Positions 1 to 5,726 of a stretch of DNA of 8,826 nucleotides are shown here, in pieces. The notes below the pieces were generated by a model. That model was not told the origin of the DNA, made no database searches, and saw only the letters and a program-made list of their open reading frames with translations. Source of the DNA: Bacillota bacterium. GTDB lineage: Bacteria; Bacillota; Clostridia; Christensenellales; CAG-138. The position numbers and the translations under genes are program-made. How positions within the stretch are numbered: position 1 is the stretch's first letter; the number at the start of each line of letters is the position of its first letter. The DNA lies in the NCBI GenBank assembly GCA_023399275.1, contig JAEWQH010000023.1:1-8826 (forward strand), given 5' to 3'.

Positions 1-127
1 GCTTGAAGGAGTTCAGCAGCGCCAGCAGGATCGGAAACAGCACAAAGAATGTAAACAGCGAGAGCAATACCTTGGAGCCGATGTGTTTCTTCTGCCAGGA
101 GAGGGATTTTTCTCTTTTTCGTTTCAT
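1..127 (-). CDS. Carbohydrate ABC transporter permease, MalG-type, N-terminal fragment
   Basis: The gene starts with ATG at 127-125 and leaves the window after 42 codons, so only the N-terminus is visible. It has a basic cytoplasmic head (MKRKREK...) followed by one hydrophobic segment at about residues 20-38 and the motif LLNSFK. This is typical of the second permease of family 1 sugar importers (MalG/binding-protein-dependent permease family), where a short charged tail precedes the first membrane helix and a 'NSFK' turn. The start codon overlaps the stop codon of the upstream permease in an ATGA arrangement, which suggests translational coupling and equal amounts of the two permeases, expected for a heterodimeric channel. 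The function is inferred mainly from position plus this short N-terminus. The substrate is unknown. Confidence 0.85.
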   Translation of the reverse strand, partial: MKRKREKSLSWQKKHIGSKVLLSLFTFFVLFPILLALLNSFK

Positions 128-1041
128 GAATTGCCGACCTCCTTTTTCAGCAGAATCTTCAGCTCAACGAAGGCAAGCGCCACCGCAAACAAGCCGAGCA
201 CCACCGAAATCGCGATTGCCTTTCCGTACTGATGGTTGTTGAAGTATGTCGTGTAGGACCATAGCGCCAGCGTCGTTCCGTAGCGGCCCGGCCCGCCGCC
301 GCCTGTCATGGACGCCGGTACGGCAAATGCGGAGAGGCTCTCCACCGTCAGCAAAACCGTATTGATCGTGATGGACGGCGCAAGAAACGGCAGCGTCACG
401 TGGACAAACTCCTGCCATTTGTTCGCCCCCTCTATCGCGGATACTTCATAGTAGGACATGGGGATGTTCATCATGCCCGCATGGTAGATGATGCTGTAGT
501 ACCCCGCAATCAGCCAGATGAGCGCCGTCGAAATCGACGGTATGATCAGCGCCGGCACGCCGAGCCACTGCGGCAGCATATCCAGCGGCACGCCGATCCA
601 CTCCAGAAAATGATTGATCGGGCCGTTGTTGTAGCTGAACATGATCCGCCAGAGAAACCCGACCACGACCATGGAAAGCAGCTGCGGAAAATAGATGGAC
701 GTCTTGACAAAGTTGCCAAACCTTCGGCCGACGTTGGTGATCATCATCCCAAGCAAAATCGCGATCAAGTTGCCGCCGACGACATAGGTGAGAATCAGCT
801 TAAGCGTATTGGTGCACACCAGCCAGAAGTCGCGGTCGTTCGCCATATTGCGAAAATTGGTCAGGCCGATGAAGTTGGGCACGTCGCTTGCAGTGTTATA
901 GTCGGTAAACGCATAACCGACGTTCATGAAGAACGGAACGATGATAAACACTACGATCAGCACGATGCCGGGGAGTGCCATCAGCGCGCCGCTCCATTTC
1001 CAGATTCCCTTGTAGTAACAGACCTGTCGCGTTTTTTTCAT
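124..1041 (-). CDS. Carbohydrate ABC transporter permease, MalF/UgpA-type
   Basis: This 305-residue integral membrane protein forms one half of the translocation channel of a sugar-type ABC importer. It has about six hydrophobic segments, the first at residues 18-40. The cytoplasmic EAA loop that docks the ATPase is at about 199-224 (YEVSAIEGANKWQEF, then VTLPFLAPS), with the expected glycine and the I/V-x-LP ending. A glycine-rich stretch (MTGGGGPG, 245-252) is common in this permease family. The start at 1041 was chosen because GGAAAG lies 8 bases upstream; the longer open frame to 1179 would run through a hairpin and add a basic tail without family resemblance. The gene lies downstream of the binding-protein gene and overlaps the next permease by four bases. 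Substrate specificity cannot be read from the sequence. Family assignment is firm. Confidence 0.93.
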   Translation of the reverse strand: MKKTRQVCYYKGIWKWSGALMALPGIVLIVVFIIVPFFMNVGYAFTDYNTASDVPNFIGLTNFRNMANDRDFWLVCTNTLKLILTYVVGGNLIAILLGMMITNVGRRFGNFVKTSIYFPQLLSMVVVGFLWRIMFSYNNGPINHFLEWIGVPLDMLPQWLGVPALIIPSISTALIWLIAGYYSIIYHAGMMNIPMSYYEVSAIEGANKWQEFVHVTLPFLAPSITINTVLLTVESLSAFAVPASMTGGGGPGRYGTTLALWSYTTYFNNHQYGKAIAISVVLGLFAVALAFVELKILLKKEVGNS

Positions 1042-1068
1042 AGTTCGTCTTTCCGAATGGACCCGTTT

Positions 1069-1109
1069 GGCGAAGAGAGCGCGCTTGAGCCAATCGCGCT
1101 CTCTTCGCC
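1069..1109 (-). promoter_or_regulatory. Intercistronic hairpin between binding protein and permease genes
   Basis: A perfect 15-bp inverted repeat (1069-1083 with 1095-1109) encloses an 11-base loop. It lies in the 184-base gap between the solute-binding protein stop and the permease start. On the transcribed minus strand no U-tract follows, so it does not look like a complete terminator. In sugar ABC operons such structures (for example between malE and malF) protect the upstream binding-protein message from 3' exonucleases or cause partial attenuation, giving excess binding protein over permease. That role is inferred here by analogy. The rest of the gap (1110-1225) holds nothing else I recognise. 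Confidence 0.75.
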
Positions 1110-1225
1110 GTTGCTTCGAGCCTTCTGTTGTTGCCTCTATTTTCCGGCAAAGCCGGCACCCAGTCAAGCGAATTCCCACATCACGCCAACGGAATGCTCG
1201 GTTTTACCGGAATGACGTATTTGCT

Positions 1226-2578
1226 TTAGTTGAGCGTGGCGAGGTATTCCTGCTGCGCGGGGTTGAGATAGTCGCCGATCTGGCTCGGCTCCGCGTTGCC
1301 AAGGACTACGGCCTGCACAAACTGCTTCACCTGCTCATAGACGATGGCGGTAAAGGCCTGTTGCGGTTCGAGGCTCTTGATGGTCAGCGCGTTGCTCGCA
1401 TCCCAGGCCGCCTGCAGCTTCTCGTTTACCTTCGCGTTGGGCATATCCGCCGCAACATCCTTCCACGGCGGGATGGTTCCGCTCATGTTCTGGTACACAT
1501 CGGCGTGTTCAAAGCTGATGTAGTTGAAGAACTTCGTCGCGAGGTCCACGTTGCCCGTGCTGTTCTTGCCCATCGCGTAACCATCGCCCGCGATGACGAT
1601 GCCGACCTGCTCTTCGCCCGGGTCGTTCCACGGCACGGTGATGATGCCGATGTTGGCGCCGCCGTCCACGAGCAGGTTGCCCGTCTGGTAGGAGCCCTGG
1701 ATCGTCATGGCCACTTCGCCGGCCGTCACGGCGCGCATGCACTCGTAGAGGTCGGCGGACTCGTAGCCGCGCTGGAAGTAGCCCGCATCGCGCAGAACGA
1801 CGGTCTTGTCGAGGATGGACTGCCACTCCGGCGTGGAGAAGTCGTATTCGCCGTCGCGCGCTTTGACGTTCCAGTCGGGGTCATAGCCGCTGGCTACGAT
1901 CTCGTGCGCAATGCCGAAGCTGATGAAGCTGTGGCCGAGGTTGTTTGGGCTGGCGCCGGCGACCGCCAGCGGCTGGAAGCCTGCGTCCTTGAGCTTCTGG
2001 CAGCAATCCAGGAACTCATCCCAGTTGGTGGGCACGCTCGTGATGCCGGCCGCCTCGAACTGGTCGATGTTGTAGAAGAGCAGTTCGGTCTCAACGCCGT
2101 TGGCGACCGCAAAGTGCACGCCGCTGCGCGAGGTATACATGTCCTTGAGCACATCCAACTGCGCTTCCCAGCCCGGCGTGCCGGAGACATCGAGCAGGTA
2201 GCCCTTATCTGCCAGCGTGGCAAACCAGTCGGTGCAGCCGATGCCGACCACGTCCGGCAGCTCGCCCGCGGCGACCAGCGGCTCAATGGTGACTTCATAG
2301 TTGCTCGCGTCCTCCAGCATTACGTTGAGCGTAACGTCCGGATAGTCCGCATTGAACATCTTGGTCCACTCGGTGACGGAGTCCGGCGCGATGTCGGCGG
2401 CGATCGCCACGTTCAGCTCGCCCGCGTCCGTGCTGGCGGCCGCGTCCGTCGCGGCAGGATCCACCGCCGCGGCATCCGTTGCCGCAGCGTCCGGCGCTGC
2501 GGTTTCAGCGGGGGCGCATCCGGCAAACGTCAACGCCAGAAGACAAAAAACCAAACCAAGTGCCAGTACTTTTTTCAT
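1226..2578 (-). CDS. Extracellular solute-binding lipoprotein of a sugar ABC importer (family 1)
   Basis: This 450-residue lipoprotein would capture the substrate outside the membrane and deliver it to the permeases encoded just downstream. The N-terminus is a lipoprotein signal peptide: MKK, a hydrophobic core, then the lipobox LTFAGC with Cys21 as the lipidation site. Residues 22-52 form a low-complexity linker rich in Ala, Thr, Asp and Pro that probably spaces the binding domain from the membrane. The mature part has family 1 features: ELNVAIAADIAPDSVTEWTKMF near residue 54, a VAAGELPDVVGIG motif, and the hinge-region MTIQGSYQTGNL. Start 2578 is preceded by GGAGGAGG at good spacing; the upstream in-frame extension lacks signal-peptide logic. 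The length is usual for the family. Several cysteines besides Cys21 are present. The ligand is probably a sugar or oligosaccharide but cannot be specified. Confidence 0.95.
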   Translation of the reverse strand: MKKVLALGLVFCLLALTFAGCAPAETAAPDAAATDAAAVDPAATDAAASTDAGELNVAIAADIAPDSVTEWTKMFNADYPDVTLNVMLEDASNYEVTIEPLVAAGELPDVVGIGCTDWFATLADKGYLLDVSGTPGWEAQLDVLKDMYTSRSGVHFAVANGVETELLFYNIDQFEAAGITSVPTNWDEFLDCCQKLKDAGFQPLAVAGASPNNLGHSFISFGIAHEIVASGYDPDWNVKARDGEYDFSTPEWQSILDKTVVLRDAGYFQRGYESADLYECMRAVTAGEVAMTIQGSYQTGNLLVDGGANIGIITVPWNDPGEEQVGIVIAGDGYAMGKNSTGNVDLATKFFNYISFEHADVYQNMSGTIPPWKDVAADMPNAKVNEKLQAAWDASNALTIKSLEPQQAFTAIVYEQVKQFVQAVVLGNAEPSQIGDYLNPAQQEYLATLN

Positions 2579-2699
2579 GAACTTTCCTCCTCCAGTATTG
2601 TTTATCAACCCAAACGAAACCACCCGGATGTCTTGCAAAAAGCTCACATCATCGTGGCGATCCGTCGGTGTTCCAGTGAAGCAGGGAATTCTGCCCGCT

Positions 2700-2719
2700 C
2701 TGCGGCGCAGCGGCCGCAG
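2700..2719 (-). other. Small stem-loop in the leader of the binding-protein mRNA
   Basis: CTGCGGC and GCCGCAG form a 7-bp perfect stem with a 6-base loop. It lies a few bases downstream of the weak candidate -10 at 2728-2733, so it would sit at the very 5' end of the message if that promoter is used. 5'-terminal stem-loops can stabilise mRNA. Both its formation and its role are inferred. Confidence 0.3.
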
Positions 2720-2727
2720 GCATATCT

Positions 2728-2733
2728 ATTGTA
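2728..2733 (-). promoter_or_regulatory. Candidate -10 element for the ABC importer operon
   Basis: On the minus strand TACAAT occurs about 150 bases upstream of the binding-protein start, in the 472-base gap to the divergent regulator. No acceptable -35 lies 16-18 bases upstream (the position reads CGCGCC). A promoter with a poor -35 would fit activation by the neighbouring AraC-type regulator. The rest of the gap contains A/T-rich DNA with no recognised gene. This is a weak call based on one hexamer and context. Confidence 0.3.
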
Positions 2734-2751
2734 GCGTACTTTTCTTTGTCG

Positions 2752-2767
2752 GCGCGTCATTGCGCGT
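2752..2767. repeat. Short direct repeat, possible AraC-type operator
   Basis: GCGCGT occurs at 2752-2757 and again at 2762-2767, exactly 10 bases apart, covering the place where the -35 of the candidate importer promoter would be. AraC-family activators commonly bind direct repeats on one face of the helix next to -35. This region is GC-rich, so chance is a serious alternative. Confidence 0.25.
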
Positions 2768-2973
2768 GCTCTGCTCGCTGCAAAAGCCCTTTTCCGCATG
2801 CCGTTCGGAGCCTGTTTTGTGGTATTTACCCGCTCCGTTTGGTGAGGTGTTGATCATTCTATGGTTATAGTTTAATCGATCCGACCGCGCTCCGTCTTAT
2901 GCAAATTTCATATGTTATTCCATTTTTTTTAGATAGTTTACAGTTAATTCCCATGATTTTGGCATTGTACTTC

Positions 2974-3001
2974 TTGAAATTTTACTTTTACACCGTATAA
3001 T
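2974..3001 (+). promoter_or_regulatory. SigA-type promoter of the AraC-family regulator
   Basis: TTGAAA (2974-2979) and a perfect TATAAT (2996-3001) are separated by 16 bases, in an A/T-rich stretch. Transcription would start near 3008, giving a leader of about 43 bases before the regulator's ATG at 3051. The -10 is embedded in the near-symmetric GTATAATATAC, but I see no good opposite-strand -35 partner. Confidence 0.75.
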
Positions 3002-3050
3002 ATACTGTGTAGCCAATTGCAAAAAACGCTGTTTTCGGGAGGTTTTCGCA

Positions 3051-4076
3051 ATGAAATCCGCTGCAGACGCGGCCGAAATCCCCGCCGCCCCATTCCTCTG
3101 CGAGGTAACGATCGACACACAGGCGCCCACGTTGGAGAGCGACGCGTTCTTCACAACGATGGACGACTATATCCCCGGCAGAAACGTTCTGGTCAACTCC
3201 TCGCCCTCGGTTCAGCTGCAGCCCGGAAGGACGAACTTCATCACGGAGTTCCATGCGCCCTCCGCAAACGAGATTCCGCCTTTCTGGCGCGCCTACCTGC
3301 CCCGCCCACTCTGCTTTCACATGCACGACTACTGCCAGATCACCCGTGTGGAGGAGGGGCGCATCCTCTATCTGATCAACCACACGCAGGCGGAGATGTC
3401 CAAGGGCGATATCATTGTGATCAATCCCAATACCGTCCACTCCTGGCTCGCGGTGGAGCATACGCGCTGCGCAAGCATCGGGTTTTACCCGTCTCAACTG
3501 CGGCTCAATGCCTATACCCAGCATTGCGAGCATGCCTTCAGCCTGCTCTACAGCATGCAGTTTCCGAGCGTATCTGTCTCCAACCGATCCCCCGTATACG
3601 CCGGCGTCGGCAGCTGCTTTACGCGCATCCTCGACGAGTTTCGGGAAAAATCGCCCGCCTCCCACGCCATGATGCACAACTATATCGTAGAGCTCTCCAT
3701 CCTGCTCGCGCGCGCGTGCACACTGCTTTCCGACTCCGCCCGCGCCGTCCCGCGCATGCCGGAGACACTGCAAAAAGCGCTCCTCTACATCAACGAGCAC
3801 CTGGAGTCCACCGCCAGCCCGCAGGATGTCGCCGAGCATATCCACATGAACCCCTGCTACTTCTCCTCTTATTTCAAAAAGCAGCTGGGCATCCCCTGTT
3901 CCAAGTACATCGCCATCAAGCGTCTGAGCAACGCCGCCGAGCTTTTGAAATCCACCGACCAGCCGATTTCAGATATCGCATTTCATTGCGGATTTCGCAG
4001 CATCAGCAGCTTCTACCAGCTCTTTAGCTCGCTCTATTCGGTCTCTCCGGGAAAATTCCGAAAGCTGCACCAGTAA
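3051..4076 (+). CDS. AraC-family transcriptional regulator with N-terminal cupin sensor domain
   Basis: This 341-residue protein probably senses a sugar-related ligand and controls the divergent ABC importer operon. Residues about 83-135 form a cupin-like arm (CFHMHDYCQITRVEEG, then KGDIIVINPNTVHSW), the usual effector-binding module of AraC regulators. Residues about 240-340 contain the two helix-turn-helix units. The first is SPQDVAEHIHMNPCYFSSYF, with the recognition-helix pattern. The second is PISDIAFHCGFRSISSFYQL, ending in the hallmark SPGKFRK. The start at 3051 follows GGGAGG with suitable spacing, and a consensus promoter lies upstream. The arrangement, regulator divergent from a sugar ABC operon, is very common in Clostridia. 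Control of the importer is inferred; the family is certain. The first 80 residues are not matched to a domain I recognise. Confidence 0.94.
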   Translation: MKSAADAAEIPAAPFLCEVTIDTQAPTLESDAFFTTMDDYIPGRNVLVNSSPSVQLQPGRTNFITEFHAPSANEIPPFWRAYLPRPLCFHMHDYCQITRVEEGRILYLINHTQAEMSKGDIIVINPNTVHSWLAVEHTRCASIGFYPSQLRLNAYTQHCEHAFSLLYSMQFPSVSVSNRSPVYAGVGSCFTRILDEFREKSPASHAMMHNYIVELSILLARACTLLSDSARAVPRMPETLQKALLYINEHLESTASPQDVAEHIHMNPCYFSSYFKKQLGIPCSKYIAIKRLSNAAELLKSTDQPISDIAFHCGFRSISSFYQLFSSLYSVSPGKFRKLHQ

Positions 4077-4095
4077 GGCGCCGTTCAATACGCGG

Positions 4096-4128
4096 GGCAG
4101 CCCGCAGACAAAACGTCTGCGGGCTGCC
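4096..4128 (+). terminator. Stem-loop terminator between convergent genes
   Basis: A perfect 14-bp GC-rich stem (4096-4109 with 4115-4128) closes a 5-base loop, 19 bases after the regulator's stop codon and before the end of the convergent DUF6176-like gene. The stem strength and placement fit a terminator that could serve both directions. However, no U-run follows directly on either strand; the nearest on the plus strand is GATTTT at 4139. Termination efficiency is therefore uncertain. Confidence 0.55.
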
Positions 4129-4162
4129 GTATGCCTCGTGATTTTACCGGTGGTCTTTGCGG

Positions 4163-4507
4163 CTATTGCGCAAAGACGGAGAAATCGCCCAGCGCCAGCG
4201 CGGGCTTCATCTGCACATAGTCCCGTTCATCCACGCAAGCCGCCATGTATGCAAAGTGCTTTTCATCCAGCGGGTTCCCGCTCGCCTGCGCCACAGCGGA
4301 CGCATGCTCCAGATCATCGGCCAAAACGAACAGATAAAGATACATCGCTCCGTTCTCCGTGTTTGTAAAATAGAGCTCCATGTGCTCTCCCTCGTTTTTG
4401 AGCGTCTCATTCCCCGCTTCCCGGTTTGCCTCCAAAAACGCGATCCACTCCCGCGCCAGCGCCTCCTGCCCCGTCTTGATGCGGGCGCGCCATAGTACCA
4501 TGTCCAT
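4163..4507 (-). CDS. Small DUF6176-like protein of unknown function
   Basis: This 114-residue soluble protein has no signal peptide or membrane segment. The pattern of an N-terminal strand with RARIKTGQEA, a helix REWIAFLEANRE, then ETLKNEGEHMELYF, a hydrophobic strand MYLYLFV and a final helix around PLDEKHFAYM resembles DUF6176 proteins, which look like single ferredoxin-like (dimeric alpha/beta barrel) folds. I assign the family from memory of this pattern, so it is probable rather than certain. Start 4507 is chosen because AAGGAG lies 8 bases upstream; ATG 4501 is too distant from it. It is the last gene of a minus-strand cluster, 63 bases after the HMA protein gene. No catalytic residues can be pointed to. 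Confidence 0.8.
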   Translation of the reverse strand: MDMVLWRARIKTGQEALAREWIAFLEANREAGNETLKNEGEHMELYFTNTENGAMYLYLFVLADDLEHASAVAQASGNPLDEKHFAYMAACVDERDYVQMKPALALGDFSVFAQ

Positions 4508-4570
4508 ATCGTTATCTCCTTTTTCAGCTCTTTTTCGCCGGCGACCGCCGTCCGCTCTTTTTGCGCAGGC

Positions 4571-4780
4571 TCAATCTGCCACGCGGTAGCCCGTCTCGGC
4601 AATCGCCTGCCGAATCCGCTCCGGCGTTACCAGCGCGGGATCGTATACCACGTCAGCTTCCTTTTTGCGCCGGCTGGCTTTCACCTTTTGGATGCCCGGC
4701 AGCCTGCGCACCGCCTCCTGAATCGCAACCTCGCAGTGTCCGCAGGCCATCCCCTCTACGCGGAGAATCAATTGTTCCAT
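4571..4780 (-). CDS. HMA-domain metallochaperone, CopZ-like
   Basis: This 69-residue protein consists of a single heavy-metal-associated domain. The metal site GMACGHC is at residues 10-16, with Cys13 and Cys16 as the soft-metal ligands, followed by the usual helix (EVAIQEAVRRLPGIQKV), the central strands (ADVVYDP) and a final ITERIRQ-like helix ending in GY. The GMxCGHC form is common in copper chaperones such as CopZ, so Cu(I) is the likeliest metal; zinc, silver or mercury are possible. Residues 32-40 are unusually basic (KVKASRRKK). Start 4780 is set by AGGAG 8 bases upstream; the open frame continues to 4819 but without a better site. No copper P-type ATPase or CsoR repressor lies nearby, which is the usual context, so the partner is unknown. 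Confidence 0.9.
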   Translation of the reverse strand: MEQLILRVEGMACGHCEVAIQEAVRRLPGIQKVKASRRKKEADVVYDPALVTPERIRQAIAETGYRVAD

Positions 4781-4855
4781 ACGCAATGCTCCTCTCTTTT
4801 TGCTCTTTTGCGCCCGCATAACGCGCTTTTGCGTGCCCTATATCGGGGGGGGTGA

Positions 4856-5545
4856 TCATTCCCGCATCTCTTTTTTGCAGCAGAAGCTCGCGATGGACTT
4901 CACCGTTGTCACGCTTACGTCCGCATACATTTGGGAGAGCCTTTGCCGCAGGCTCTCCGCCGTTTCATAGGGCGGGGTAAAAAAGCCTTTTTTTTGATAC
5001 ACCTTCCGGATCCAGCGATCCGTCCGCCGCGTCTCCCCGCGCACATAGAAACAGCCGCAAAACGTCCCGCCGGGCTTCAGCACCCGAAAGGTCTCCCGAT
5101 AGGCCGCCTCCTTATCGGGAAAAGCGTGAAAGCCGTTGAGCGAGAGCACGATGTCGAAGCTCTCGTCGGCAAACGGCAGCGCTCCGACGTCCCCCTGCAA
5201 AAACCGCAGGCGCTTCAACCCAAACCGCTCCGCCCGCTTCTGCGCCGTGGCCATCATCTCCGCCGAGTAATCGAGGCACGTAATCTGCGCGCGCGGCAGC
5301 CGCCGATAGACCGGCAGGGTGAGCGCCCCGGTGCCGACCGGCACTTCCAGCAATTCCCCGGCAAAGTCCTCCGCGATCCCCTCCAGCGCCAACTCCAGAT
5401 AGCGGTCCGTCTGCGCCTTGTCCATATCCCAAACCAGCCGGCAGACAGCTTTTCCGGGCAAAGTGGAGCAGGTGATCATCCCGTCGTAAAACGTGGCTTC
5501 CTGCCCCAGTAAGCGGTATGCCGTCCTCACTTCCTCATGCGCCAT
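4856..5545 (-). CDS. Class I SAM-dependent methyltransferase
   Basis: This 229-residue cytoplasmic enzyme should transfer a methyl group from S-adenosylmethionine to an unidentified acceptor. Motif I is LLEVPVGTG (residues 65-73), the VPVGTG form seen in many clostridial methyltransferases in place of DxGxGxG. Asp92 in CLDYSAEM fits the acidic residue that binds the ribose. GDVGALPFADESFDIVLS (118-135) covers motifs II/III, and RVLKPGG (154-160) is typical of the UbiE/Methyltransf_11 group. The C-terminus is basic and contains Cys-Cys (222-223). Start ATG 5545 has AAGGAGG 11 bases upstream; a GTG 30 bases further up lacks a good site. The gene is first in the cluster and is followed by the HMA protein gene 75 bases later. 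The substrate (small molecule, lipid quinone or other) cannot be inferred. Confidence 0.9.
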   Translation of the reverse strand: MAHEEVRTAYRLLGQEATFYDGMITCSTLPGKAVCRLVWDMDKAQTDRYLELALEGIAEDFAGELLEVPVGTGALTLPVYRRLPRAQITCLDYSAEMMATAQKRAERFGLKRLRFLQGDVGALPFADESFDIVLSLNGFHAFPDKEAAYRETFRVLKPGGTFCGCFYVRGETRRTDRWIRKVYQKKGFFTPPYETAESLRQRLSQMYADVSVTTVKSIASFCCKKEMRE

Positions 5546-5585
5546 AGCCTTCCTTGCCTCCTTTTGCTCGTACACCCATTCTTGG

Positions 5586-5601
5586 TTAGTATCTTCTAAC
5601 T
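5586..5601. promoter_or_regulatory. Inverted repeat in the methyltransferase leader, possible operator
   Basis: GTTAG and CTAAC form a 5-6-5 inverted repeat (GTTAGTATCTTCTAAC) about 41 bases upstream of the methyltransferase start and downstream of its promoter. A dimeric repressor bound here could block transcription. The repeat is short, so it may be coincidental. Confidence 0.25.
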
Positions 5602-5679
5602 CGTCGTCGTTAAAAACACCGCTTCACGGCGGCAACAATCGGCCGGGTCGTCAAAAGACAACTTCGGTGTTCCGTACTT

Positions 5680-5708
5680 ATTATGGGATGCCGTGCGGCG
5701 GTTGTCAA
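5680..5708 (-). promoter_or_regulatory. SigA-type promoter of the methyltransferase cluster
   Basis: On the minus strand a perfect TTGACA (5708-5703) and CATAAT (5685-5680) are 17 bases apart. Transcription would start near 5673, leaving a leader of about 128 bases before the methyltransferase. The promoter lies only 18 bases beyond the stop codon of the HD-GYP gene on the same strand. I see no terminator between them, so read-through from that gene is also possible. Confidence 0.75.
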
Positions 5709-5726
5709 GCTCTTAACCCGAGCGCG

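Noticed and set aside
1067..2734. Long plus-strand open frame (555 codons) opposite the binding-protein gene
   Set aside because: It is antisense to a clear solute-binding protein gene, is Arg/Val/Ala-rich without domain features, and has no ribosome site; GC-rich codon use on the other strand explains it.
3016..3037. Possible CcpA cre site before the AraC gene (AAAAAACGCTGTTTT)
   Set aside because: The TG and CA ends of the cre consensus are not at the required spacing.
2915..3154. Small minus-strand open frame (79 codons) across the regulator promoter
   Set aside because: It would overlap the consensus promoter and start of the AraC gene and has no recognisable domain or good ribosome site.
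2988..3845. Minus-strand open frame opposite the AraC regulator
   Set aside because: It overlaps a gene with clear cupin and helix-turn-helix motifs and shows no family features itself.
4527..4813. Short repeated GCTCTTTTT stretches upstream of the DUF6176-like and HMA genes
   Set aside because: They are simple A-rich leaders before ribosome sites, too short and low in complexity to be called a repeat element.
4845..4852. Run of eight G in the gap after the methyltransferase stop, possible phase-variable tract
   Set aside because: It lies outside coding and promoter elements I can identify, so slippage would have no obvious effect.
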